Positions 13,357 through 24,334 of a DNA stretch of 64,000 nucleotides are shown here, one piece after another. The translations under genes were made by a program, and so were the position numbers. The stretch covers positions 17,935,614-17,999,613 of the forward strand of contig OY992836.1 in assembly GCA_963921425.1 (NCBI GenBank), given 5' to 3'. How positions within the stretch are numbered: the first letter of the stretch is position 1; each line of letters opens with the position of its first letter. The notes below the pieces were generated by a model that was given only the letters and a program-made list of their open reading frames with translations, did not search any database and was not told where the DNA came from. This DNA comes from Dryas octopetala (Eukaryota > Streptophyta > Magnoliopsida > Rosales > Rosaceae).

Positions 13357-14179
13357 AACACCTAAGTTTTTTTTCTAGATGATGAGAATTTAATTTGATC
13401 TTGATGGTCATCAAACCCTTTTAAGACTACCCTATCACCTGGAGCAAAACTTTTCAGTTTTGTTATTAATGAATGAAGAAGGTGAATGCACTGAATTTCA
13501 CAAGTACATAGTAACATTTACATGATATAAGAAGAACTTACCTACAATAGGGGTATTGACGTAATATCTCCAACATAAAAAAAAAAAAAAAACAGAGGGA
13601 AAGGTTGAAACATTGGGTTATAGGACCTTTGCTTTTCTCATATTGGTATACCATGTCATTATCTCTGTTATAGGTAAGTTATTCTCGATATTATTTTGTC
13701 CAATATATAAAAGCTTGATATATGATCATATTTATCTCCAACATGCATATATGATTAATTAATTTATAAAGATACTAATTGGTCATTCCCTATTCTTGCT
13801 CCATCAATATTCCATTTTGGCACCAAGTAGGACTAGCTATCCGACAAGTAAGATTCTTCGAGGATTAGACCAAAAAAAATATTAAAAAAAATCATTGAGG
13901 TGCCCTATTTTATTTTAATTTATTTTTATAAATTCGATGGGCCCGATCAAGCCCACCAGAAAGTTTACCTAGTCAACTGAGTGTTAACCAATCAATGGCC
14001 CAAAAAGTTAGAACTGGGCCAGCCCACAACCTATTGGGTCGTCGAAAAAGAAACTCCTTCAAATTTTCATGGCCGGCTAAATGGTCTTCATAAAAGGTAG
14101 GTAATCTCCGAGATACGCGCGCTGATAAAGGGCGTGATTAACGGTCATTTCCTGACTGAAGAAGGCACAAAAGCCTCAA

Positions 14180-16731
14180 ATGGTAGGCGGCGACTCGACC
14201 GTTGCTGTCTCAAGGTTGAAGAGGGAAGATTGCAAGCGCACCAAACACGACTCTCACTTCTCCAATTGGAAGGTAAATTTCCCTCGCTTTTCTCTCTGAT
14301 GGAATTGAAGTTTTGGTTTCTTACTTGATACTTCAACTTGAGGATAATGTGAAAAATGTGAAATCTTTGGAGATTTTACCGTTTCAGTCACGGTATCTTC
14401 AATCTTTGCTATCTGGGTTACTGGTTAACTGTTAATTTTGCCAAATTTACCCCCACATTTTTTGCTTGAATTATGTTTCTGTTGTTACCCAGAATCCAAT
14501 TTTATATGGAATTTACATTTCTGGGTTTGTTCTATTTGTTATGGAATTTTAGATTCTAGTTGGCCCTTCTGATTGGGAAGACTATTCAGCGGGCAAGGAA
14601 GGAGCTGAAAGATACAGAGTTTCAAACCTCCCTAAAAGGGAGGGTCCAGGAGTCTATGAACTTGGGATTGCCGTTTTGCGCACCGGTTTAGGCCGTGAGA
14701 TTGGCAAGCTTGACCCGGACCATATAGTCCCGGTGTACCTTGGACAAGCTGATAGTGTGAGGACACGACTTCAGCAATATGGTCGTTCAGGTGCTCATTT
14801 GGGCAGTGGCTGCTCAAATGGTCATCCCAGTGACCGTTTTCAAAAGGGGCCTGGATTGTTTGAGGAGATACTGTCTAGAGGCTACCCCATTGTGTATAGA
14901 TGGGCTCCGGTAAGTACATATGTATTTCATTTCCTTTTAAGCAGGAATTGGGTTTTGTTGTTGTGTTTGTGTGATTGAGGTCAGTATTGATGTTATGGTG
15001 TTATGCAGTCTATGTTTTGCTTTTGGAGATAAAATTGAATTAGATGTGTCATGTATTTGTTAAGTTACCACTATCATTCTGTTGTGTTATATCATGCATT
15101 TTATGCCAATACCCTTCTACTAATTGAGACTGATCGTACTATTAAGGAGTCACTATCAGACCCTGTAAAGATTAGAGGCTGTAAACTGGATAGGGGATTG
15201 CTTTGTAAATTTCTTGTTTTTAGTGCTTCTCTACAATCTTCATATTCACACGATTACCACATCATCTGGAGTCTGGACTGGGTTGAACATAGTGAAAATT
15301 GACAGACAAAGTTATTTGCGCTTGGTCACTGAAAATACTAATCACAAAGAGAGGTTATAGTATTATGGTTATTCTTAAGTTATAAAACATTGTTTCTTCC
15401 CCTTTGTATAGAACACTAAGGTTTTATGTAGTGTGTGCTTCTTCCTCTACATCTTGTTCTTCTAATTTATCTAATTTGATTTTTAGTCTTTTGGGAAGGG
15501 TTTGGCTTTTCAAAGTTGGTAACGAAAATAGTTGACAGCATCACCTTTTCTTTTTGATTCGGCTCTCCAGTATGGTGATGGGAAACATGGTACAGATAGA
15601 AACTGTCCTTGTATTAAGTTTTTCTCTGTCTTATGTAAAAGTCAAGGTCTTTAGCTGTCAACTCGGACATTCATTTAAGCATGGATGTGTGCATTCACAT
15701 TCATGCTTCATTCTAATACACATGCATGCTACATACATCCTGGTGAGTGAAGCATGGTGAATTGTGATTGTGTGCTTGCCATTATGTTTGTATGGAAGCA
15801 GTTCTGCATGCAAGTTTGGGCATGTAATCAGAATATATGATATGTCCTTGATTCTTTGTTGATTGTCAAACAGATGGAAAACAAAAGTCATGCGTTGAAA
15901 ACAGAAACTCAGCTGCTTAACACATTTAATTATGCATGGAACACAAGCATTAATGGTGCGCGGCGCCCTGATGATGTTTTTCAAAAACTTAAGAAAATTT
16001 CTTCAAGCACTACTCGATTTGCTAATATTGCCCAGAAGCTTCTGCCTTTCAGTCAAAAGAAAGTGGGTATTAGAATTAAATCTACCAAAGTGCTTTCAGC
16101 AGAGGACAAATTCAGTGCGTATGATAATGGGGAGAGCTACAACCTCCTTTTTCGAGTTTTTAAGTTTGGCAGATCACAGCCTAGGTTAGTTTTGGATAGA
16201 AGTGACATTACTCAGGAGAATACTATAATTTGTGGGGTGGCTGTAGGTGATGGGTCCATTTGTAGAAGGCCACCAGTTCTAGGAAGAAAGAGGTGTGCTG
16301 AACACAAAGGGATGAAGATTAATGGGTCAAATAAAGTTGGCGTATCAAACAGCAATGTAGACTCACAATGCAGTGTTATCAGCAACAGAGAGGTGGATAG
16401 TCATGATGCACCAAATGTCAACCATGAGCCCGTAGAGCTTTCACTAGTTGAAGTTCCTGTTAGTGAGAGCTCAACTTCGATCTGTGGGTTCATCTTGTCT
16501 GATGGCTCTCCATGTAGAAGCCATCCGATTCAAGGGAGGAAAAGGTGTGCTGAGCATAAAGGGAGAAGAATTCATAAATCCAAGTCCGAGTCAGTGAAAG
16601 AAGAAAAATCAAAATATGTACATGATGTGGTTTCTGAACCATATACTTGTGGGACTTTACACTATAACCAGAATTCATCTGCAATTTGTAACTCTGCTGA
16701 AGTGCAAGCCCAAGTTGTGAGAGTCCAATAA
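14180..16731 (+). CDS. ET: EFFECTOR OF TRANSCRIPTION (ET) family: GIY-YIG domain plus two ET zinc-type repeats
   Basis: Three exons in phase 0 (14180-14272, 14553-14909, 15874-16731), 435 residues. Arabidopsis ET1/ET2 are nuclear regulators linked to gibberellin responses, cell differentiation and DNA demethylation, with a GIY-YIG fold able to nick DNA. Seen here: GVYE at 64-67 and VYLGQ at 92-96 as the GIY and YIG strands, with arginine 103 (RTRLQQY) at the expected catalytic place. Two cysteine repeats follow: C270, C280, C291, H294 and C354, C364, C375, H378, each ending GRKRCAEHKG. The tail from 390 on is short and lacks further full repeats, fewer than I recall for Arabidopsis ET2; an out-of-frame third repeat lies just downstream (see 16744-16840). 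Start chosen as the first ATG that gives an in-phase join to the conserved GPSDWEDY exon. Confidence 0.87.
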
Positions 16732-16743
16732 AAGCTATAATAC

Positions 16744-16840
16744 TACTATATGTGGGGTGGATCTAGGTGATGAATATTTTTGTACAAGGTGTGAGCCTGT
16801 TGTAGGAACAGAAGGTGTGAGCCTGTGAAGAGCCTAAAGG
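16744..16840 (+). pseudogene. Decayed third ET repeat downstream of the ET stop codon
   Basis: Read in a frame other than that of the ET CDS, this stretch gives TTICGVDLGDEYFCTR, matching the start of ET repeats (CGVAVGDGSICRR). After a further frame change it gives RRCEPVKSLKE, matching RKRCAEHKG. It lies 12 bp after the stop at 16729-16731. It is best explained as a lost C-terminal repeat now in the 3' UTR, implying that the ancestral protein was longer. Confidence 0.7.
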
Positions 16841-18063
16841 AACAAGAGTAAATTGAATTATCTATTTATCTCCTAGTCAGCAGCAGAAGCTAAATTTCAT
16901 GTGGGTGATCTGGGTTCAAACACAATGTCCAGTAGCATAAAGGCATGGAGGCTGGTAGTTCCATCTCTTGGTTTGAATTAGGATGAAGTCTACTCACATG
17001 TAAGAAAATGTAAGACAACACAAGGGAAGGAGATCAGTCTTTTCTTGGTTTTATTTATGAAAATAAATTATTCTAGACATTAGAGATTTAGGCTTCAATA
17101 TGTTGTTGATTGTTTTGCTTTTCGGATTGTGTTGTAGGCTTCTGTATTATTAATTTATTACATGCCCTGTAAAATAATGTTGTACCTTTTTTCTTTTAGA
17201 AGCAGGGGCATGGTTGTATAACTTGTATTATGTCATATTATTTCATCCAATACTATTTAGTCCTGTCTTTTAAATGTTTGTTTCTTTGGTTTTTAATTTG
17301 TCTTGTTTTAGTTATGATTTGTTTTTGGTATTTTAATCAGCCTTCGCCATATATGAATGCATCTCTTTCAACATGGGATGATTAGAAGACTAGTTAAAGT
17401 GCATGGTAAAAGATCAATAACCCACAAAAGGCTAGAATAAGATGAAATAATATACAAAGGTTTATTAAAAAAATTTAATAGAAGATATATCATATAGTAT
17501 ATAGTAGGAATAAGACATTATTCTTATTTGCCAAATAATTTATGAAGTCTACAAGACTACAACCATCAATTATTCATTATGGTATTAATGACCATTTAGT
17601 TAATGAACACCTACTTTTTCTGTTGTGGGGATAAGATCATAAGGTTAAATCTCATGATGATAATTATGAGGTTCACAACCATCAACTATAATAACAAATA
17701 GGGATAGGGAAGGTGATAATTTGATATTTTATGTAATAAGACAAATAGAAGGGTGGTGATATTATGAATCTATGATGATGACTCTTTTTGGGGTAAAAGT
17801 GGTAAACAAGATTTATTAAATCTTGTTAATGTTATCATTTTTTCGGAAAACAATACAAAGAAAGCTTAAGGGCAAAAAGCTTGGGCCCAGTAAAAAGGCC
17901 AAGAGCCCAATAAGAGCAAGGCCCAACGAAACGGCAAACAGAAACTAACAACCAGCCAAACAGAGCAAGTTAATAACTAGACGAACAAGTTGTTGCAGGG
18001 GTAAGAACGATTCTCCTATAACTGGTCTCTGCTATCGTGCGCCGTAGTAATAGTGTTGCTAAG
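16841..18063. other. Intergenic region between ET and SAT
   Basis: AT-rich; the first few hundred bases are probably the ET 3' UTR and terminator region. Near 17811-17830 an AT-rich palindrome (CAAGATTTATTAAATCTTG) occurs. From about 17880 the base composition shifts to the SAT leader. No additional gene recognised. Confidence 0.4.
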
Positions 18064-19463
18064 ATGCCAGCCGGCGGGCTCAGGTACACGACGGAGTCCT
18101 CAGAAGCCGCGGAGGGGGAGGCGTGGGTGTGGGCCCAGATCAAAGCGGAGGCGAAGCGCGACGCCGAGGCCGAGCCGGCGCTGGCGAGCTACCTCTACTC
18201 GACCATACTCTCGCACTCGTCACTCGAGCGCTCGCTCTCGTTTCACTTGGGCAACAAGCTCTGCTCCTCCACGCTCCTCTCCACCCTCCTCTACGACCTC
18301 TTCCTCAACACCTTCTCCTCCGACCCCTCCATACGCGCCGCCGCAGTCGCCGATCTCTGCGCCACGCGTGAACGCGACCCTGCCTGCGTCTCCTTCTCTC
18401 ACTGCTTGCTCAATTACAAAGGCTTCTTGGCCTGTCAGGTAAAACAATCTAATTCAAACTTCGAATCATACCAATTACGAATTGGTTTGATTCTGTTGTA
18501 GCTTTTAAAATTTAACTGTTTTGAGGCCTGTTTGGTTTCCGAGAAAATGCTAATAATTTCTGTTGTGTTCGTTTTGATGGACTTTGTCAGGTAAATGAGC
18601 AAATTCAAACTTTGAATTCGTAGCAATTTCTTCAATTTTCAGTTTTTAGATTACGAATTGGTTTGCTTTTAAGATTATAGCTTTTAAAATTGTACTGTTG
18701 TTGCGTGGACTGTGTGGTTTCCGAGAAATGCTCATAAATTTCTGTTTGTGTTCATTTTGATAGGCTTCTTAGCTTGTCTGGTAAATGAGCAAATTCAAAC
18801 GTTGAATTCGTAGCAATGTCTAAAATATTAAGTTTTTAGATTACGAATTGGTTCGATTTTAGGCTAATAGCTTTTACATTCAACTGTTGTTTTGTGGACT
18901 GTTTGGTTTGCGAGAAAATGAAAGGGAAAGCTGACAATTTCTATCCTCTTGCGTTCATTACGTTACGCTAGGCACATCGAGTGGCCCATACGCTGTGGAT
19001 TCAGTCACGCAGGCCGCTGGCGCTTGCACTCCACTCGCGCATCGCGGACGTGTTCGCCGTCGACATTCACCCGGCGGCAAGGATCGGGAAGGGTGTGCTC
19101 TTCGACCACGCGACGGGCGTGGTGGTGGGGGAGACGGCGGTGATCGGAAACAACGTATCGATTCTGCACCACGTGACGCTGGGCGGGACCGGCAAGGTGG
19201 GCGGCGACCGGCACCCGAAGATCGGCGACGGAGTGCTGATCGGGGCCGGCGCGACAATTTTGGGGAACGTGAAGATCGGCGAGGGCGCAAAGATTGGGGC
19301 GGGGTCGGTGGTGCTGATCGACGTGCCGGCGCGGACGACGGCGGTGGGGAACCCGGCGAGATTGGTTGGCGGGAAGGAACGGCCGTCGAAACATGAGGAT
19401 GTACCTGGGGAGTCCATGGACCATACCTCGTTTATATCTGAGTGGTCTGACTATATCATATAA
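18064..19463 (+). CDS. SAT: Serine O-acetyltransferase, cytosolic SERAT1;1-like
   Basis: Two exons, 18064-18438 and 18972-19463, joined in phase 0 inside FLACQ|AHRVAHTLW; 288 residues. It makes O-acetylserine from serine and acetyl-CoA, the committed step of cysteine synthesis, in complex with O-acetylserine(thiol)lyase. The N-terminal helical SATase domain (to about residue 130) is followed by a left-handed beta-helix of hexapeptide repeats. Residues matching the bacterial active site are present: D156 in DIHP, H171 in DHATG, H206 in GDRHP, with GGTG at 196-199. The C-terminus ends EWSDYII, the conserved tail used to bind OAS-TL. No transit peptide is visible, so a cytosolic form is likely. 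An in-frame GTG at 18037 is not credible as a start. Both exons are far richer in GC, especially at third positions, than everything around them. The intron carries a tandem triplication (separate entry). Confidence 0.93.
18421..18945 (+). repeat. Tandem triplication including the SAT exon-1 end and 5' splice site
   Basis: Three diverged units each begin with the exon-end/donor sequence (GGCTTCTTGGCCTGTCAG|GTAA at 18421; GGACTTTGTCAG|GTAA near 18579; GGCTTCTTAGCTTGTCTG|GTAA near 18763). Each continues with AAATTCAAAC-TTGAATTCG, a TTACGAATTGGTT block, an ACTGTTG block and a GTTTCCGAGAAATGC block. Potential donors sit at 18439, 18591 and 18781, so copies 2 and 3 are candidate cryptic 5' splice sites within intron 1. 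Confidence 0.85.
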
Positions 19464-20125
19464 TATAATTTCATCAGTTTAGGATTTTGGTTATGTTGTT
19501 TTGTTGGCATGGTCTCATGTGATGCTTAATAGTTAATACTATAATAGTTGACTGTAATGTTTGTTTACAATGTATGCAGTGAAGTTTTGTTTGATTAAGT
19601 TTATGATTAATTAATCTGCGAGTTTAATGGCTGTATTTATTATGCACAAATAGTTACTAATAAACTCTGGACCCTTCAGTTAAGAGCCAAAATGTAGGGT
19701 TCTGCTCTGCACAACTACTCCTCATATGTTCACTTCAATGCACTTCAAGTCTTCAATGGTAGATTGGTAGCTGGAGGATTGAGTTGGTGTAAATAAGGTT
19801 TTAAAGATTAAACTACGTACTTGGTACTTCAATGGTACTGAATATATTTGTGGCATTTAAACATTTCCATCCATGATCAAACCCATGTCTTGGTTGGATC
19901 TAAATACATACCAAGTAACCTAACTATTGGGTTAGGTATGTAGAAAACATAACCCATGTCTCGGTTTTGTTCAAAATACATACCATGTAACCTAAATATT
20001 GTATTAGGTATGCACAAAATATACATTTCCATCTATGAACAAACCTATGTCTTGGTTTGTTTCAAAATACACATCATGTAACCCAACTATCATGTTAGGT
20101 ATGTACAAAACTTACGTCAAAAATT
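19464..20125. repeat. SAT 3' flank plus MTHFR 3'-tail repeats, inverted copy of 48541-49335
   Basis: 19464-19640, right after the SAT stop, matches the reverse complement of about 49150-49335. 19860-20125 matches the reverse complement of 48541-48800 and holds about three copies of a roughly 75-bp unit built on CATACCTAACATGATAGTT / GGTTACATGGTATGTATTT (read on the minus strand). The same units follow the MTHFR copy at 42.7 kb. So this is an SAT-end/MTHFR-end junction, tail to tail. Confidence 0.85.
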
Positions 20126-20509
20126 ATTCTTAGATATGACATTAAGAAATGGATGAGCCAAAAAAAACCGTTCATTCAAATATCAGCAAAAACATCCCCA
20201 CAGATATAGTCTTTATCTACCAAATTGACGAAATAGTTCTGCACCTGCAGAATTCAAGTCATGAGAGCAAGATCATGTAAACATATAACAAAACTAATTG
20301 CTAGCACCTGGCCCAAAAAAAAAAAAAAAAACTAATTGCTAGCAAAAGATGTTTTGTTTGTGCTACCATTGCACCCCTTCCACAAACTGTTATGTTTTGT
20401 TTTAGGGGAGTTTGATTTGTGCTAGATTCTCGATTTTTTTGATGGGATTATTTAATTAGACAAGTCCTTCATACATGTTGTTACAGATTAGTCCTTCAAC
20501 AATTTTAAG

Positions 20510-20965
20510 TGGCAGCGAGCTTTTATCTTTAATGAAAGGCTCTATGTCTTTGTTTTTCATGCAGCTTGTCTTTAATGCAAACCAGAGCTAGCTAGCTTGA
20601 TAATAAAAATTGGTAGTTGGGGATCATGAAGATGGTAGATTGGTAGTTGGAGGAATGATGATTGAGTTGGTGTAAATAAGCGCCAAAACGCGGTAAAGGG
20701 TCGGTTGAGTGAACTGGATGGCGGGTTAATGACTGATGAGGAGAGTACCTTGTTTTCTAACTTTGTTTTTCTTAAGGGTAATGCTAGGGAGACCATATCT
20801 TTGTACTATCTAGTGTATCATCTCTTTAATAAAGGTGAAACACATCAATACAAGTAGGGTCCACCTCTATTAAAGAGATGATTTTCTTAGCATTTTCTTT
20901 TTCTTAAACTACGGACTTCAATGGTACTGAATACCGATGTCGTACACTTGTACCCATGATTGAAT
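20510..20965. repeat. Duplicated intergenic block, matches 55120-55365
   Basis: Same orientation in both places. Shared landmarks are TTTTTCATGCAG, TTGTCTTTAATG, AGCTAGCTAGCTTGATAATA, GATTGAGTTGGTGTAAATAA and ACTTCAATGGTACTGAATACC. A third partial copy of the last part occurs at 19760-19850. The copy here is split by the small MITE at 20780-20895. No coding potential recognised. Confidence 0.8.
20780..20895. mobile_element. Short MITE-like insertion (about 115 bp)
   Basis: Begins AATGCTAGGGAGACC and ends TTTTCTTAGCATT, so the ends are roughly inverted (AATGCTA / TAGCATT). The inner parts CATCTCTTTAATAAAGGTG and CACCTCTATTAAAGAGATG are also inverted to each other. The matching block at 55.3 kb lacks it, supporting insertion. 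Confidence 0.65.
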
Positions 20966-21289
20966 ATAAGGCTGAGTTTTTTTGCCGACATACCAATTTT
21001 TATTGACCATCGATCCGATCCAAACTAATTGGTTCGGTGTTTGGTTGTGCTTTGCCAGTTTCGATCATGCAACCGAACCGCATCGCCACAATCGGGATCG
21101 GAAACAGTCTGGATACCACCCTTCGAAACATCAAAAACCCGAACCGCACCACCCAATACCGCTGACAGATGTCGATTCAGTGGCGGTCCCCGTTTGTCCG
21201 TTGATTCGGTGATCGGTCACGATCAATTGATTCAGCAACTAAATTGATTCCACTTCTAATGGAATATAAGGGAAACAGATTGTATTATA

Positions 21290-21500
21290 CTTAGTATAAT
21301 GAAGTCAACCGAGCATTATAATTTTCTTACTAATAAAAGCTGTGTACATAGTATTCGGTAAATTTAGAAGTTACGAACTAAATCTAACAATCAAAATTCC
21401 ATAATTATTAACAAGTTATTAACCAATATAACTCAAGTTTAAAGCCATTTTACATTAATAAGGCTGGAGTTGATTTTAAAAAGAACAAAAAAAAAGAGTA
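21290..21500. repeat. Duplicated block, matches 43103-43150 plus 44201-44360
   Basis: AAGTCAACCGAGCATTATAA, the TATTCGGTAAATTTAGAA block, CCAAAATTCCATAA-type and AAGGCTGGAGTT words occur here uninterrupted. In the 43-44 kb copy the same sequence is split by a 1.05-kb TIR element. This copy therefore shows the empty site. Confidence 0.85.
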
Positions 21501-21858
21501 CTGCTAGTTGCATACTAAACTCAACCAATACACACTTTTTTTCCTTATTTATTAAATTCTAATTCTAATTCACAACCCAAATGACCATGATGTTAATATA
21601 AAGGACTGAGAAAAATATTGTTCTATACTAATTATAACTCCTAACCTAGGATCAGATTAAAAAGAACATGATGTTAAACTGCTTTACAAGAGGAGCTGAA
21701 TTTGAAAACATTACCAGCATAAATATAGTTGTTAACCTAATAAGACCCTTGAAAGTAAGCTAAGAAAATATGGGAATTCCTCTCCAACCCACTGACGTAA
21801 CACACAAACGCACATCTTTTTTTTTTTTTTTCCTTAAAACTTAATAACTTTTAACCAA

Positions 21859-22200
21859 GGAGTAAAATTTCGGTTTCGAGGAAATTTTCGATGGAAATTT
21901 CGATTTCGATAAAATTGGACAAAAATGACGAAAATTGCTATCAAAATATGAAAATTTTGAATGAAACTTGACCATATGTTTATTTAACATATTATCTACT
22001 ACCAAGGAATAAAATTTCGGGTTTCGAGGAAATTTCGATGGAAATTTCGATGGAAATTTCGACGGAAATTTCGAAAATTTTTAAATTTCGACAAAAATTA
22101 GATGGAAACGATGGAAATTACTATCAAAATACGGAAATTTTGAATGAAACTTTACCATATGTTTATTTAACATATTATCTACTAAATTGATAAAAAACAT
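21859..22200. repeat. Tandem AT-rich repeat with AAATTTCGGTTTCGAGG motif
   Basis: Two diverged units (about 21859-22003 and 22004-22190) share AAATTTCGG-TTTCGAGGAAA, a GATGGAAATTTCGA run, TTTTGAATGAAACTT, and ACCATATGTTTATTTAACAT followed by ATTATCTACTA. Such strings are typical of the ends of non-autonomous hAT-like elements in plants, but I could not find a clear boundary or target duplication. Confidence 0.6.
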
Positions 22201-22500
22201 TGAAGAAACTAATTATATATAGTAGGCTTCATGTGATATAAGATGAATATAATGTGCGCTGGAGACAAATACTGTTAAATAAAATTAGTATAATGAATAA
22301 ATGAAATTAGTATATTATTTATACTCTATAATCTATACATTAAACCCTATATATTTTATAATCTATACTCTATATTGTTTAGGATATGATATATGATATT
22401 AGGATTTAGGCCCTTTATGGTATTTTAAATTATTTTTTATATAAAAATATATTAAAGTTTATTGATTTAGGGTTTAAAAATAACTAAACGAAACTTCAAA

Positions 22501-23008
22501 ATGGTCAAAAAAAATTCAAAACCATTTTTTTTCTTTACAATTGCCCAAATGCCTCAAACCCCAATCAACCCTAAACCTTTTAATTTTTTTCTCTTTTTTA
22601 TTATTTCTTTCCCTTTTTTTTCTTTTTTCTTTTCTTTTTTTTCCTTTTTTTTTTTTTTTCTTTTTTTTCCTTCTTTTTTTTCTCCTTTTTTCTTTTCCTT
22701 TTTTTTTCCTTCTTTTTTTTCCTTCCTTTTCCTTCCTTTTCCTTTCCCCCGTGACTTCTCCATTTCCAGTTTTTTTCTTATCTCTTCGTCATCCTCTCTC
22801 TCTCTCTCTCTTTCCCCAATCCATCACCAAGCCACCTCACCCTCACCACTTTCTCACCCCTGCTGCGCGCCCTGCCGCGGCCCTGCCGAGCACCCTGCCG
22901 CGCACCCAGCCTGCGTTCCCCCCTGCCGCGGCCTCGATCTCCCTCCTGTCGCGCCCCCCGGCCACCCCCTGCCGCCGCCCCTCCACTTTCTCCCCCGACC
23001 TCCCCCTG
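22501..23008 (+). other. Pyrimidine tract then GC-rich stretch running into the assembly gap
   Basis: 22570-22760 is almost pure T/C. 22850-23008 is GC-rich with repeated CCTGCCGCG words. An open frame runs through but is low-complexity (F/S/P/L-rich) and is not supported as a gene. The GC-rich part, cut by the gap, could belong to a promoter or mobile element that is otherwise missing. Confidence 0.4.
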
Positions 23009-23208
23009 NNNNNNNNNNNNNNNNNNNNNNNNNNNNNNNNNNNNNNNNNNNNNNNNNNNNNNNNNNNNNNNNNNNNNNNNNNNNNNNNNNNNNNNNNNNN
23101 NNNNNNNNNNNNNNNNNNNNNNNNNNNNNNNNNNNNNNNNNNNNNNNNNNNNNNNNNNNNNNNNNNNNNNNNNNNNNNNNNNNNNNNNNNNNNNNNNNNN
23201 NNNNNNNN
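23009..23208. other. Assembly gap, 200 N
   Basis: Exactly 200 unknown bases, a placeholder length rather than a measured one. It separates GC-rich sequence from the second copy of the kinase exon-1 block, so this junction may be an assembly artefact. Confidence 0.99.
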
Positions 23209-24334
23209 GCTTACTTGATGTATGAGGAGGCATGACCGCCAAAAGCTTAATGTAATCCCCAGGTTGCACAACTTGAGTCAAAGCCCACACCAGAGGTCCA
23301 GAGCAGTCTTTGAAATTTCCTTTAGAGCTTTAACAGCAACCACCACCACTTTCCCAGCCACAACCCCATTACCCTTCTCTTTCATACTCAGCCCAGCCAC
23401 AAAATCTCCACCCCCACACTTCCTCAACACACCCCACAATCAAAACCCATATCCAAATTTTCCATCAGAGGCCGTACAGCAGTACAGCTCAAAAGAAACA
23501 AAACCGAGAAGCAGAAAAAACATGCATCATTTATTATAACTGCTAGAATTAGAAACCAATTAATGACCTTTCTGGGCTTGCCCAGATGAAAAGCACAAGA
23601 GAAGAAACATGAAAGTAGAAGAGGACACGCACTGTCTTCAATGAACTTTAAGACACTCAGGGGCTCATTGCCGTAAAACTGACCCTAACCCTTTTGCATG
23701 TGAGGTGCGTGAGTGATGGTTGTACAGTTGTACTGATGTTATAGAAGTTAGGAGAACAGAATTTGATTGAGTTATGGGAGCGAAGCAGGTGGCCTAAGTT
23801 GGACTATTTTGTTGGTAGATTCTCATTTGGGCTTTGGCATGCAAAATTGCAAGAAAGAAGCGCCAATGGGGAAACCTGTAAAACGACAAAAAGAAATAGG
23901 AGGCTTGAATTAAACGACAGTGGCTAATTTACAAGTATAGAAATATAACAAGACCCATAAACAGATCAATGATTAGAGCGTTTCATTCACCTCTTGCTTG
24001 CAATCTCAAACCACTCTTTTTAAAAGTTTTTATTTGTAAGTTGCAACTAGCAACTCTCTATATTGGCTAATAAAGTAATAAGTGATAGTAGAATGAAAGA
24101 GATTAGTTTAAATGTGATAATTTAATTTTGTTGTTTAATGAATTGGTCTAAGAGATTTTCCATCAGTCATAACTACAAATAACTGTATATAATATGTTGT
24201 GTGTCTCCTGGACCTCCTGGTCACCTCTTTTAATTGGCTTTTGATCTAAAGGAAAGCTTATAGGTATGGGGCCAGTCAATAATTAATTTACTAATGGCTA
24301 CAAACAAGAGGTATTAATGGTTGAACATGTGAGC
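23209..24334 (-). pseudogene. Segmental duplication copy B: kinase exon 1 and promoter relic
   Basis: Nearly the same as 9118-10710. The exon-1 part (about 23213-23380) still reads [22 protein letters not shown], but an 11-bp insertion after KTAL shifts the frame and the downstream exons are absent. The donor-like GTAAGC next to the gap is kept. The whole upstream region, including the putative promoter, is retained, so it could still fire transcription toward the gap. It ends at 24334, where the LTR of the next element starts. Confidence 0.85.

Larger units (their letters stand above)
10711..14179. other. Gene-free AT-rich intergenic region
   Basis: About 3.5 kb upstream of the ET gene with no supportable gene. 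It contains the tandem repeat at 11183-11495, the palindrome cluster at 12240-12430 and the small hairpin at 13272-13356, annotated separately. The last 150 bp before 14180 are more GC-rich and probably hold the ET promoter and leader. Confidence 0.6.

Noticed and set aside
22501-23290. Long frames across the pyrimidine tract and N gap
   Set aside because: They consist of low-complexity F/S/P/K runs and pass through unknown bases; no protein similarity.
23209-23290. Second kinase gene at the duplicated exon 1
   Set aside because: The exon is frameshifted and no downstream exons exist, so it is a relic.
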